A stretch of DNA of 64,000 nt from Diaporthe sp. PMI_573 (GCA_021399435.1 JAJTUP010000004.1:2046001-2110000), one strand, 5' to 3'. Shown: positions 11,997 to 23,441, numbered from the stretch's first letter. A program made the numbers and translations. The notes: generated by a model from the letters alone, not told the origin.

Positions 11997-12399
11997 TAAA
12001 TAGCTTCTACTGGTATGCCCGATCGTGGCTCAACCAGCTATGGAACAATACCAATAGCGCAATGTCTACGATGAAAACTCACCTGCGCCAGCGTCTACCG
12101 GTGGAAGGTTCGCTCGAAGAGCTGGAAAGATATTGGAACGCTCGTTCACTGCTTATGAGACGACGCCCTGGCCTAGGACTGCTTTCGTAGATGCTGGGGC
12201 CGCCAGCTGCTCTTCATTTGGTCTATCGAGCTGGACGCTTCCTCGCGCTACTTGCGATGGCTTTGCATCCAACAGCCTGTACAGAAAAGGAAAGATAAGA
12301 TTTTGTCCCCTCCAGTGCCCGGTGTCTGCAGATCAGACTGCACTAGGTCTTGCCAGTCGTGTTCGTAGACTTGAAAACTCCACGCTTCCCAGAGAACAT
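11997..12399. other. Intergenic, 3' flank of the Hsp40 gene
   Basis: About 400 bp without a supportable gene lie between the tandem repeat and the stop codon of the DnaJ-family gene. Confidence 0.45.
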
Positions 12400-13924
12400 T
12401 TACTGAGTGGCACATTGAGTAGTTCCCTCTTCCTCGTCCATATCCTCCCAGTCGCCGCCGAATCGTGCGTCTCCTGAGTGGGCGCCCATCTGTTTTTGCA
12501 AAAGGTAAAGTCAGTCACAAGCTCGTGTAAATATATGTTCGGAGGAGGAGGAGGGTCAATTGGGGCACTTCTCACCTCCTCGATATCCACGTCCTCCTCG
12601 TAGTCCACCTCGTCGACCTCCTCCGTGGCGATGGGAGGAGCAGGAGGAGGCAGCAGCTTCTGCAGAGCCTCGTACGACTTGTCGTCGCTCATCCACCCGT
12701 TCTCCGGGAACTCGATCTTGGCGATCAGGTAGAGGTCACCCTTTGAGTCGCCCCTCTCAAGTGGCATACCCTCACCGGCAACCTTGATCACCTCGTTAGG
12801 GCGCAGGATCTTGCCACGGGGGAAGTCGATGTGAATTCCACGCCCGTCAAGATGCTTGAGAACCACTCTTGAGAACCCAGAGAGGGCCTCGGCGAGAGTG
12901 ACGTCCAGGTCAGCAGAAAGATCCTGGCCGATCCTCGTGAAGACATCGTGTGGTTCCTCGACAAGCGTGAAGATAATGTCTCCGGGTGTCTGGTCGGGGT
13001 GCTGGTCGGCCTCGCCTTCGAGCCTGATCTGCTTGCCTTGCATGGAGCCGCGAGGGATGTAGATCTCCAGAGGCTTGATCTCGTCAACGATGCGTTTGCC
13101 CTTGCACTTCTTGCAGCGGTCCTTCTCCTTGTAGTAGTTCCCTGAGCCCTGGCAGTGGTCACACTGCACCTGGGCCCTGCGGACCATTCCGGGCCCGATC
13201 TGCTGGAACGCCTCCTGGAAGCCGTTGCCTTTGCAGCGGTCGCAGGTCTGTGGCTTGACCTTCTCTTTGCCGCCTGTGCCCTTGCACTGACTGCAGTTGA
13301 CCTTCTTGTTCGCCGAGAACTTGACTGTCTTGCCCTTGTATAGCTCCTCTAGCGTCACCTTGTACTGTTGCTCTTCGTCGCGGCCGCGCCTCGGCCGTCG
13401 GGGTCCGCCTGGTCCGCCTGGTCCGCCGCCGACGCCCATGCCGAACATTTGCGCCAAGATGTCGTTCAGATCGACTTCGGCACCGCCGGGACCGCCTCCT
13501 CGGGAAGGATCGAAGGCGGCCATGCCATACTGGTCGTACATCTCCCGTTTCTCATCGTCGCGGAGGATTTCGTAGGCTTGGGTGGCCTGCTTGAACTTGG
13601 CCTCGGCTTCCTCGCGACGGTCCTCGGAAACCTTGTCAGGGTGGTGTTGCAGGGCAGCCTGCGATGAGACAAGGTCAGCAAAGGGCGGTTGACGCGAGCG
13701 GGCTTGTAGGATTGGAAATGCGCACCTTCCTGTATGCCTTCTTGATCTGGTCTGGAGTTGCCGTCCTCTCGACTCCAAGCAGCTCTTAAGTCTGGTCAGT
13801 CTGGGCCCAACGCTTTGATTACATTGCAAGTGGTATGTCTTGTGATTTTCCAACAAGACGACTCACCATAGAGGTCAAGGTCCCCTTGTCCCTCAGGACC
13901 ATTACCGGGTCCGCCAGTGTCCAT
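12400..13924 (-). CDS. Type I Hsp40 co-chaperone (DnaJ/Ydj1/Xdj1 class) with CaaX tail
   Basis: Exons 13924-13867, 13784-13726, 13658-12576 and 12489-12400 give 429 residues. The J domain contains the HPD triad at about residues 45-47, needed to stimulate Hsp70 ATPase. A Gly-rich segment (GVGGGPGGPGGPRRP) follows. Then come four zinc-binding repeats (CSQCKGTG, CDRCKGNG, CDHCQGSG, CKKCKGKR) and two beta-sandwich substrate-binding domains ending near KIEFPENGWMS. After an acidic stretch the last exon encodes WEDMDEEEGTTQ and a terminal Cys-Ala-Thr-Gln, matching the CaaX farnesylation signal of Ydj1 (CASQ). This places it with membrane-associated cytosolic type I J-proteins rather than mitochondrial Mdj1. 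The wording of the J domain (GVERTATPDQIKKAYRKAAL) leans to the Xdj1 branch, but I cannot separate Ydj1 from Xdj1 without a tree. Confidence 0.95.
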
Positions 13925-15002
13925 TTTTGGTCTTGTTCACGCTGTTCGCTGGATTTGCAGAGCAGATGAAAACTCGGGGACGAATAACGGAGTTTTGGCG
14001 GGGCAAGCCTGGTTATAGATGGGGAAAGAAGTGACTTGGACTGCGAAGAGCAAAGGGGCGGCTAATCAGGCGCCCAGGAAGCGAGAGGGAGAGAGAAATG
14101 GTTTTATGGTCAAGGTTGCCTCGAGACGCAGCAAAATCCGATGATGTAGAAGGATGGAAAACCCGTAACTTTCAGCCGGCTGCAGACAAAAGCGCATCCC
14201 AAGCCAGCACAAGATTACCCCACGCTCCAACTGCTCTCCAACTCGAGCCAGTGCAGATTTTCACCTTTCACCTGGGCACTCGCCTACCTGGTCAGATCTA
14301 CGGTGCGTACTCGCTCGTCCGGCTTCAAACACGGTTCCTGGTTTGCCAGCAGAAGCGCCTGGTTCGCCAGGCAAAAAGCATGTTGTCGTTTCAGATGCTG
14401 CCGGTCTTGATCGAGGTAGGCTCCGACTCCGGTAGAAGTCACTACAGGAATTAGGTTAGGTAGCCTGGTAGCCTAGGTAATCACATGCCACTTGCCACCT
14501 GCCACGGTACTCAGGCTGAAGTTCCCCAGCTCATAGGGCTGTCCAATGCAAAAGTTTAGGTTAGTCAATGTTACTGTCGCGCTGTTTACGCGTCTGTTTG
14601 ATGAAACTCCGCGTTGAACCGACCACTGGAAGCGTCACGACACTTGCTCGCTATGTACCTACTCTGCGAGGCTCATGAGGCCACACCAAGTCGAGTTCAT
14701 GATGCCGATAAATGTCACTATCGCAAGTAGCACAACTCACGGGAGTCGCTCATGGGTAACATGTGCTGTAACAGTAGAGGCTGCCCAATCGCCACTGGAG
14801 GCAGCGAACCTGCTCGTGATCTTCGAATGGCGTGGGCAGCCAGAGACACACAGTGTACCACATGAAGCTGGTCAACACAGCCATGCCAAGAAACCAGGAA
14901 CGTTACGGCAGGGCAACGCGACAACATGATGAAATGCAACTCCTTCTTCGTATCCCAGGCAAGCCATGAGAGTACAATGAAAAAGAGGTTCGCGTCGCTC
15001 GG
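13925..15002. other. Intergenic, about 1.08 kb
   Basis: This is the promoter side of the Hsp40 gene and the 3' flank of the U2 snRNA gene. It holds a small imperfect duplication near 14336-14372 (CCTGGTTTGCCAG, then CCTGGTTCGCCAGG). No protein gene or tRNA was recognised. Confidence 0.5.
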
Positions 15003-15238
15003 AGGCAGTGTGATACCGAGGACACTGTGGAGGTCGGCCATGAGCAAGCTCAGAGGACCGTCCCCCTGAGGACAAAAATTAGAATAATCACGATTGTACT
15101 CCGTAGAGTACTTTCAGAGATTAAACTGAAAAGAACAGATACTACACTTGATCTAAGCCCTGTTTTTCGATGCGGTTAGCACACGATATCATGATGGGGT
15201 GGATATTGGGGGTGGACGTACAAAAGGCAAAGAGAGCT
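15003..15238 (-). ncRNA. U2 spliceosomal snRNA gene, interrupted by an intron
   Basis: Reading the minus strand, 15159 downward carries GGCTTAGATCAAGTGTAG, TATCTGTTCTTTTCAG and TTTAATCTCTGAAAG, the highly conserved U2 5' domain including the branch-point-recognition sequence GUAGUA (15145-15140). GTACTC-TACG-GAGTAC forms a perfect 6-bp hairpin as in stem-loop II, AATTTTTG near 15073-15081 fits the Sm site, and further hairpins follow (the last with arms CAGTGT and ACACTG near 15003-15025). The first 17 nucleotides (CTCTTTGCCTTTT, 15238-15222) are separated from the rest by a 62-bp intron. Joining the pieces gives CTCTTTGCCTTTTGGCTTAG, which matches my memory of yeast U2 stem-loop I exactly. 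Mature length is about 170-175 nt. The 3' end is approximate. Confidence 0.93.
15160..15221 (-). other. Spliceosomal (GT-AG) intron inside the U2 snRNA gene
   Basis: The 62-bp segment starts GTACGTCC, contains GTGCTAACC as a branch site about 20 nt before its 3' end, and finishes AAAAACAG. These are the same signals used by protein-coding introns in this window (for example GTGCTAACC in the intron at 6827-6885). It interrupts the loop of U2 stem-loop I exactly between TTTT and GGC. Confidence 0.9.
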
Positions 15239-15287
15239 GAAGAGAAAAGAGAGAAAGGAAATGGAAACAGAGGCTGGGGGACGAAGG

Positions 15288-15298
15288 TTTAAATATTC
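15288..15298 (-). promoter_or_regulatory. TATA-like element upstream of U2
   Basis: The minus strand reads GAATATTTAAA about 50-60 bp upstream of the inferred U2 5' end. The position is plausible for an snRNA core promoter; no independent proof. Confidence 0.35.
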
Positions 15299-15685
15299 GA
15301 GCGCTCTGGATTCTGCCGCAGTGCGGACGAATTTTCACCGCCTGTCCAATCAAGCTAGCGTGGCTCGGGAGCTGCTGGCAGGCCGGCCAGGCCTTAGCCT
15401 GCTGAAGCTTGCCTGGGGCTAGACATACTGGGTATTTGGTGAATCCTAATTTGCACATCATCGAGTATGGTGCCTGCGTCGGAATACGGCCTGCAGTCTC
15501 ATTCATTTCTCAGTATGATGTTCAACTTCTGTATCATATGCTAGTTTCGCTCGCTGCATTTATTACAGTCATGTCTGCAACAGCTCGCGAAATCTCCATG
15601 TCGTATAAAGCCTGAAGATTTTGTCACATCACCTCACTCGAGCAACACTTCGAGGACATACGTCCATGACCTGAGTTCCTGCAAA

Positions 15686-18581
15686 ATGAGCAACTTACTG
15701 CTCCTGAGGAGGAGGCTACACATAGCATCGCTGCCCTCCCGTCTTAACCAAATACGCCACTACGCGCTGATTGGGAAACGGAGTCAAAATCAGAAACCAA
15801 TATGGAGTCTGCCCGAGTCTCCAGCACGAACGCGGTTTGCGCCATCACCAACAGGCTACCTTCACCTGGGATCCTTACGCACTGCACTTTTTAATTACTT
15901 GCTGGCACAGGCCACCGGCGGCCAGTTCATTATCCGTCTGGAGGACACTGACCAGAAAAGATTCGTCGACGATGCGGAGTCACGCCTGTATCAAGACTTG
16001 CAATGGGCTGGTTTGACCTGGGACGAAGGCCCCGACAAGGGCGGTCCTTTCGGACCATACAAACAGTCTGAACGGCTCGGCCTGTATAGACAGCATGTCG
16101 AAATGCTCTTGGAAAAGGATCGTGCTTTCCGATGTTTCTGCTCAAAGGAAGACCTCAAGTTCAACCTGGAACAAGCAACCTCCAGTGGCGACGTGGCTCA
16201 CTACCCTGGCACATGTATGGGCATATCCAAGTCCGAGTCGGACAGGCGTGCTGCAAATGGGGAGGAGCATGTGGTCCGGTTCAAGACGTCCGATGTGCCG
16301 GTGTCTGCCCCAGACCTCGTCTACGGCGCCTACAAAAAGGCCGAGCGCGAGGACAACTTCATCATCATGAAGAGCGACGGCTTCCCGACCTACCATTTCG
16401 CGAACGTGGTGGACGACCACTTCATGGAGATCACTCACGTCATACGGGGCGCCGAATGGCTTATTTCAACACCAAAACACGTCGAGCTTTATAACGCATT
16501 TGGTTGGCAGCCTCCCAATTTTGCCCACGTCGGCCTGCTCGTGGACCATCAACGGCAGAAGCTGAGCAAGAGAGATATCGACAACATCGGGATATCAGTG
16601 TTCCGTGATACAAATATCATGCCAGAGGCGCTTCTCAATTTCTCGGTCTTGCTGGGCTGGGATCCCAACCTGCAAAACCGGCCGCACCTGGACAAGAGGG
16701 GAAGAATGACTCTTGAAGAGATGAAAGCCAACGTAAGTGAGGTGTACAATTCCATTTGCGCAAGCTTGGAGCTGACAGAAGCAGTTTTCTTTGAAATTCA
16801 CACGAGGCGACATAGTGGTCGACCTGGCCAAACTCAAGTTCTTCCAGACCCGGTTCACACGTGATTTGATATCTGGTGCAACAGTGGATCCTACTGCTCT
16901 AAGTCATCGCATCATCAAACCGATACTATCTGGGCTGGAGCGGCTCGACCGGGACTTGTCCAAGCAGCCAGTATCGGAGTTCGTAGCGGAAGTCGTTGGT
17001 GACCAACCCAAAATGCGCATAAGTGCGGCGCGCCAACGGAGACAGCCCACGGAGGAATACATCCACGAGGTCCTGAAGGCCTCGAAAGCCCCAGTGGACA
17101 ATCATCGCCAGTTCATAAGGGACAACCTGTACGCTTTCTGGCCACCGTCGACGCTGGCTTACAAGAACAGCTTCAATGAGTTTCAAAGCGGTATGAAACG
17201 CATAAAAATGGTGCGGAAAAAGCAAAAGATCCTGAACGTGGACATCTCCAAGGTGCTGCACCACTTTAGGGATTCACTGCACGAGCTCACGGAAGAAGAA
17301 TGGACTTTGGAGAATGTCGGAAACAAGGCTAAGGAGCTCGCTGATTCTGTCACATATTACAGCACCGAGAAAGATCAATTGATGGATCACAGCGCTGGGT
17401 GGAAGTTCTTACGGTGGGCTCTTCTCGTTGGATCGCCTGGGCTATCGGTTGTGCCTATGATGGTGCTTCTAGGGCAGAAAGAAACGACCAAACGCCTCAG
17501 AGTAGCGCGCAGGTGTGCCAACGTCAGAGAAGAACAGCTTGGGGTCGAGGCCAAAAAGGCGCAGCTGCAGAATCAGTTACGCCTGTACGCTAGAGTCAAG
17601 GGGTACCCCACCGGCGAAGGCCAAAGGTCACCGGACGACCAGGTGAGCGAGCCTCGAAATGTAAAAGTACGAATGCACGAAAAGGAGCCTGTGGGAACTC
17701 AGGACGAAGCTAAGGGATTCTTGAGGCCGATTCATCATGAATCACACCTACCAGAGATAGGACCTTTCTGGTCCCCACCGAGGCCACAGCGCGTCCCCGA
17801 CCCAGAACCAGAAACCCTTCCACCCAAGCACATCAGCCCCGAAGAATTCAAAACCGGCCAGCGCCATATCTTAGGCAATGAGCAGTCTGTTCCTGTCAAC
17901 AACCGGTCTCCGCGGAGTAGGCGGGTCAACAAACGTGCGAAGCAGACGCCGGTCCGTAAGCCCGAGCCAGCGGACGCAATCAATCCCTTTGAGCCGGGGG
18001 ACTCCTTCTTGGCGCCTGAGGCGGAGACCGGGGCCAGCTTCGGGCAGCCTGAAAGCACGCAGCCACGAAGGCGCACACACACCCCACCAGACATCACCAG
18101 CAGTGAACCGAAACCCGTGCCTACGGAGACCTCGCCTGGCCCTTTCATGCGGGGGATGTCCGAAAAAGAACGGTGGAACCACTATGAACTTCTGATGGCT
18201 CATAACGCAGAAGAGGAGGCGAGGCGGGCCCGGGGTGCGGCCCAGCTGCGTGCATCAGGGCAGCCGACGCGCAGGAATCCGATGGAACACGACAGCGGTC
18301 CTCCCGCTGACGTCCGCGGTGCTGTCGGGTCTTTTTACGCCGGCAAGCCTGTGCTTAATCATCCGTTGAGGATCCAGGCCGATGGAGGACGCCCCAGGGA
18401 TGTTGAGGGCGAAAGCCAGCCTCAGAATGATATTGACAAAAAGCAACGTACTCATAAGTGGGTTCGTCCCAGGCGGATTCAACGTGCTGACGGGCCTCTT
18501 TACATCGGCAAGCCTGCGAGTGATCATCCCATTAGAGTCCAGGCCGAACTTGAGTGGGAACAAAAGAAAGCTGGGGGTTGA
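15686..18581 (+). CDS. MSE1: Mitochondrial glutamyl-tRNA synthetase with a long novel C-terminal extension
   Basis: Exon 1 is 15686-16732 and exon 2 is 16785-18581 (donor GTAAGT, acceptor GCAG), giving 947 residues. A basic N-terminus (MSNLLLLRRRLHIASL) suggests mitochondrial import. The class I core follows: RFAPSPTGYLHLGSLRTALF carries the HIGH-type motif near residue 60, and KLSKRD near 291 is the KMSKS equivalent. The anticodon-binding half ends near WALLVGSPGLSVVPMMVLLG (about 560-580). It should charge mitochondrial tRNA-Glu (and tRNA-Gln for transamidation). Fungal mitochondrial enzymes as I know them stop near 600 residues. Here a charged, Pro-rich, low-complexity tail of about 340 residues continues in the open frame. 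It contains two related motifs (FYAGKPVLNHPLRIQAD near 864, LYIGKPASDHPIRVQAE near 919). The core is certain; whether the whole tail is translated is less so. Confidence 0.9.
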
Positions 18582-18916
18582 GCGCGGCAGTTCACAACGT
18601 GTCGAAAGCTTGGAGTAACAAGGGTTGGGAACGACATGTGGTCTGGACGGGTACCATGGCTTTGCCACCACTTGTCAAAGTAGTCCGGTGTATCATCATT
18701 AATGTACATATTTGCATCTAAGAAAATGGACAATCGCCCCGAAGCCAACGAATCAATTTTCCATCTGAACGCCGTCTCTGTATGCATTTCCCTCGCAAGT
18801 CCTCCCCCAAGCTTGGGCCATCATCGTCTCATCAAAAATCTTGCTCGTCAAAGTGTGTTAAAGTTGAGCAACTCACTGTGCTCCGTCCTCCTCGAGTCAA
18901 AATTGCCCACCGCCCT

Positions 18917-19951
18917 TCACGCGTCAGTTCCCACATTATTGAAGAGCTTCGCCTTCACCTGCAGGGCCATTAGACCAGTCTTCTCCTTCGCGGCGATCTG
19001 CTTCGCGTCCCTGGCGAGCTTTCCCACGTTCTGGTCCACGCCGCCGTCCCTCTCAGAGCCCATCAGGCCGATGGACGAGCCGATCTGCGCGCCGGTCCTG
19101 CTCTTGCGGGACATGGCATTGTTGAGCTGCTTGACCTTGGACCCGAGATCCTGCATCAGCTTGCTCCCGAAGTCGCGGTTCGTGATTAGGGGGTTTGCCG
19201 ACAGCGTCTGGACCCAGTACTTGTTCCACAGGAGGTCCAGCAGGTGTGCCTCGAGCGTGCTCTTGAACGTCTCCACCTCCAGGCTGTAGTAACGGCTCGC
19301 GTGCGCGCCAAAGTCCTCCGCCTTGGCCAGCGGCACGGCCTGGAAGGACTCCGAGTCCGTGGCCCCTGATGGCTTGTAGTCCTCCGGGTACGTCCTGAAG
19401 GCGCCGATCTCGACCTTGCCGGCGGCGATGGTGCGGTGGGGGTCGATGACGACGGCGACGAAGGGGTCGTTGTACTTTTGCCACTGGGCCTGGGTGCCGA
19501 CGTCGATGCCAGACAGCCAGCAGCCGTAGCCCGGGTGGCTGTGGTACCACCCGACCAGGTTCTCCTGCCTCGAGCCCTGCTCTCTGCACAGCCGCGGGAA
19601 CTCAACCATGTACTCGTTGGCCTCGTCCTGCGCGTTGACGCGGGTCTCTGTGCCCTCCACGGGGAGGCGGAAGGCGTCGGTGATGACCAGAGCGCCGTGC
19701 TCCACGAAGCCCTGCATCAGGCCCATGATCTCGATGTTGCCGCCCGACCGCGCGTGCATGACCATCTTGATGAGGGCGACGGCGCTGATGCGCACCTTCT
19801 TAAAGTGGTTGGGGTCGCTCCTCCATAGCTTCTTCTCCTGCAGGGCCTTCTGGCTGTCGGCGTCAAAGTTGTAGAGGGAGTCGCGGGTGGGGTCGATGAG
19901 CTTCATGTTGTTCTGGAGCTCCCACTCCTTGAGGATATCTGTTGCCTCCAT
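18917..19951 (-). CDS. RRI1: COP9 signalosome catalytic subunit 5 (CSN5/RRI1)
   Basis: A single exon of 344 codons. It begins MEATDILKEWELQNNM and holds an MPN+ domain with the full JAMM metalloprotease set: Glu74 in GGNIEIMGLMQG, then His137-x-His139 with Ser147 and Asp150 in WYHSHPGYGCWLSGID. CSN5 is the zinc isopeptidase of the COP9 signalosome that removes Nedd8 from cullins and so controls SCF-type ubiquitin ligases; in filamentous fungi the complex governs light response and development. The C-terminal helix region ends in AKLFNNVGTDA. The protein works only within the complex, and no other CSN subunit is in this window. Confidence 0.97.
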   Translation of the reverse strand: MEATDILKEWELQNNMKLIDPTRDSLYNFDADSQKALQEKKLWRSDPNHFKKVRISAVALIKMVMHARSGGNIEIMGLMQGFVEHGALVITDAFRLPVEGTETRVNAQDEANEYMVEFPRLCREQGSRQENLVGWYHSHPGYGCWLSGIDVGTQAQWQKYNDPFVAVVIDPHRTIAAGKVEIGAFRTYPEDYKPSGATDSESFQAVPLAKAEDFGAHASRYYSLEVETFKSTLEAHLLDLLWNKYWVQTLSANPLITNRDFGSKLMQDLGSKVKQLNNAMSRKSRTGAQIGSSIGLMGSERDGGVDQNVGKLARDAKQIAAKEKTGLMALQVKAKLFNNVGTDA

Positions 19952-21983
19952 CTTGGCAAGTCGTGATTTGGGAGGGGTGCCGCTGTAGACGAAGTTCGGT
20001 TTGCTGGGGCGGAGGAGTGGTGTCGTACTGGCTCTCGCACAAACGGGCGGAAACAGGCAGGCAGGTACCCTTGGAACCGCGGAAGCTTACACAGTAGGTG
20101 CCAGGAGCTCCCAAGGTTCAGCGGGGTCGGCGATAAGATAAGCCTTACCAGTTCGCCGGCTTGGAACCACTTTTGAGCTGCACGGTGGGTTGGGGCCCAC
20201 CTGTAATGCTACCTAACCTTGAGCCCCAGATCGGCACATGAAGGAATCAAATCCAACAGCTGATCACCGATACCAATACCGACACCGACACTGCCATTCT
20301 TGTCCATGCTCCTTGTCATTCCTGTTTCAAATCCGAGTTCAGTCGAGGCACCCGGTATTTGCATTTCTATGTTTAGCAGGATTCAACTCTGCTCTGCGGA
20401 TGAACCATCTGCCCTTCCCTGGACCTATACCAACTGATTTATATTGTTCATCGGGCTGTCTCTGCGTTTCTCTTGAATTGCTTACGGAAACTTCAGGCAG
20501 TACGGAGCTTGCGACAGACTTTGACAACCACTATGACGGGGCCTGAGAGAATTACGGCCAGTCTACGCCATGGCTGACTCGGAAGTCTGAACTCATCACC
20601 CGCTGTTTGTTCTCGCCTGTCATTGTTGGGAAGCCAGAGTTCTCACGCGAGCACACCAATCATGCGGTGGTTCACCACCGCGGACCAGCGTGCGGAACTT
20701 CCGTCCAGAACTCCCTGGTAATTAACTCTATGCGAGTATGATCTGCGAGCAAAATTCTCCAGCTGGAAGGTTGACAGGAGAACTGCCGCATGGGTCGAAG
20801 TTCGGAGGTTTTTACACGTCCTCACCTCCTAGCGTTGGCGAAACACTGGTTCACCGCGGCAGCTGGGCCGCCAAGCGACATGGTTACTCGCTCGCATCGA
20901 ACTCTCTCTCTCATGTATGCCAAACACTCCACGCCGGGGCTGGTGGAGCTGCCATGTGAAATCTTATCTACACAGTACTCGGATCACGACGCCCGCCCTC
21001 AAGGTTTGTGCGACTGTTTCTTGGTCAAACACTGGGCCTGCGATCCAGGACCCCTGTAGACTATAGACCATCATTAATGGCATTTCAAACCTCCAAGCAG
21101 ACTATCATCTGGCGGCCGCCGCGACGAAGAAACTGGTCTAGCATGGCGCCCCCCGGAAGCTGAGCACAAAGCTTAAGTTGTATTGCCGACACACCAGGCT
21201 CTTTATGGGTAGTGGAAACACGCGCTTACACATTGCCTGCTACAAGCGATGGCCCACTTTCTCGGGTGTCGTCGTCTCATGGCATGCAGTCCAAGAAGGT
21301 CCAAGAAGTGGACCAGTCAATGAAAAACCACTATTCCTCGAGGCCGTCGGCAGTTTCGAAGAGCTCCCTGCTTACATCACTCCACTTGCTTTTCGACGTG
21401 TGCCACCAATGCCGTGGCGCGCATGGAGAACTCCGCAAGATGCTGCAGGAGATGATTGATGCGCCGGAATCACGACTGCCTCGTCTATGTATGTGGCGGT
21501 GTTGATTCTTGCCAGGCCAATAGCGAGCGCGATAGTGACCTCGGTATTTGGGTTCCCATACACGTGGCAGTCTTCGACGACGAAACGTCAAATTCCGCGC
21601 CATGAATTGTTTCTAGCTGCTCAAAAGCCATTAGGCCCGTCTCATATTGTCTAGAAGCTTTCTTGGGATTATTGGGTTTCCGTCTGGTGTGATCGCTTCT
21701 GCCATTCGATCTTGTCCTCGGATAAACCGCCCGCCGTATGCCTATCCCAGAGCGCACTATTAATCCTTGAATCACGTTCGAGGGCGTCTGGAGGGGCTCA
21801 AGACTTGGCTAGGCCTTATCCAAATGCTGGAACAAGGCTTGTTCTTCTCCTGGTTTCCACAAGCCAGTATTCGGTTGAGATGTTATATATACACTGTCAA
21901 CATTTGGGAATGTCTCTGGATCTACGCTTGAAATCAGTCCCCTGGGTCTCCACGGTTTATGTGCGACCTCTGTTGCTAACATC
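19952..21983. other. Intergenic, about 2 kb, no gene recognised
   Basis: Divergent promoter region between CSN5 and the rhodopsin-domain gene. The frames present are short (under 105 codons), overlap on both strands and match nothing I know. Confidence 0.45.
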
Positions 21984-23334
21984 ATGGTGAACGTTGGTGC
22001 CAGCCCTCCCGCTCATCTCACGATGGACAATGTTCGCCGGCAGTCCAAAGGCTTCCCTGCCCAAGAGGGCAGGCTCACATTGTCGGAACACTCAACACTT
22101 ACCACCGCCGTTGTGTTCGGATGCCTGGGCACCATCTCAGTGGTGATTGCGATTCGTCTCATGGTTAAGAAAATGATGGCCCCACACCGTCTCTCTGCCG
22201 ACGACTTCCTGGTCTTAGTCGCAGCAGCCTTCACATTGTCTTTCTGCATGACATCTCTAGGAGGTAAGTAGAGTCTTGAAGCAGTCATTCCTGGCCCTCT
22301 CTCTTTCTTTCCAGCAAGTTAATGTTTTCATCATACAGCAACCATGCACGGCCTTGGCCAACACATATCGGACTTGATCAATGCAGGGATCGACTTGACA
22401 CATATAATCGAGTTCGTGTGGGCCGGCCACATCCTCTACAGCTTCGCCATCGCCTTTGCAAAACTGTCCATCATCAGCTCGTACTTTCGCATATTCCCGC
22501 GCAACCGAATGCACATACTATTGTATGTGATGCTGGCGGTAACATTGGTTCTGTTAGCGGCGTCCGTAATTATGACTATTTTCATTTGTCTTCCCATACA
22601 GGCCGCTTGGGATCCCACCATCAGAGCACATGCCAAGTGTTACCAGTTTCCGACCTTCCTGTACGCAAGCACATCTGTGAACATTACCACGGACGTTATC
22701 TTGTGTACAGCGCCGCTGCCGTATTTCATTAGGCTTAGGCTCCCCCGGAAGCAGAAAGTTGGGGCTTGTCTCCTTACCATCATTGGTGGATCGTGAGTTC
22801 TCAACCTCGCTCCTCTGAACGAGTCATCCTCGATAAATTCGTGTATGAGTTTGTTTTGGCTGACGAATCTAGTGCTGTGGTTGCGAGTGCGGTCAAATTG
22901 ACGTATATACATAACCTCTACAACAGCCCTGATATTTCATGTAAGCACGCCTTCCCCATTTATTGATGACAGTCCACTCATCCCTACCTCTAGACGATCT
23001 CGCCGAACCTCTGATGTGGAGCATCCTGGAATGCAGCATCAGCATCGTCTGTCTATCAATGCCTTCACTACGGCCCCTCTTCGCCAAACTAGCCCCACTC
23101 GTCTTTCTCGCGGGAGACCACAGGCAGCCGCGAGAGAGGTCGGCCATAACCTCCTTCTCGGACGGGACGCCGAGGCTCGTCTACGCGCCGTCACCATCCT
23201 TTACCTCCCACACTATCTTTGATGACAGCTCACGTCCCATCACACGGGCTGAGACCAGCACAACGCCGAGCACTGGGTCCTCTGGATCCAAGCTGGTCAC
23301 AGTGGAAGAGATCGTCGTCGAGGTAAAGGTCTGA
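21984..23334 (+). CDS. Fungal rhodopsin-domain seven-transmembrane protein
   Basis: Exons 21984-22263, 22339-22792, 22873-22940 and 22994-23334 give 380 residues. The N-terminus carries STLTTAVVFGCLGTISVV and a polar loop HRLSADDFLVLVAAAF typical of this family. TMHGLGQHISDL, FVWAGHILYSFAIAFAKLSI, LPIQAAWDPTI, TSVNITTDVILCTAPLPYF, the short exon SAVVASAVKLTYIHNLYNS and LMWSILECSISIVCLSMPSL follow in family order, making about seven membrane helices. The cytoplasmic tail is Ser/Thr-rich. This is the plasma-membrane family annotated as rhodopsin-domain (SAT4/PTH11-like core) in fungi; many members are orphan receptors. There is no CFEM domain and no retinal-type lysine pocket I can point to. 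The role is unknown, and sensing is only an inference from the fold. Confidence 0.88.
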
Positions 23335-23441
23335 GCCCCGGAGATCAATGAGGTGATGAGAGCTGCTCCAACGAGCAGGGGATTGCTCGATCGCCAAACT
23401 TCTCCTGCCATTCGCCAACAGGCCACGTGAAGAAGTCTGCC

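Noticed and set aside
11864..12190. 108-codon frame across the 15-bp repeats
   Set aside because: The frame exists because the repeat unit is a multiple of three; no start context, homology or splicing supports a gene.
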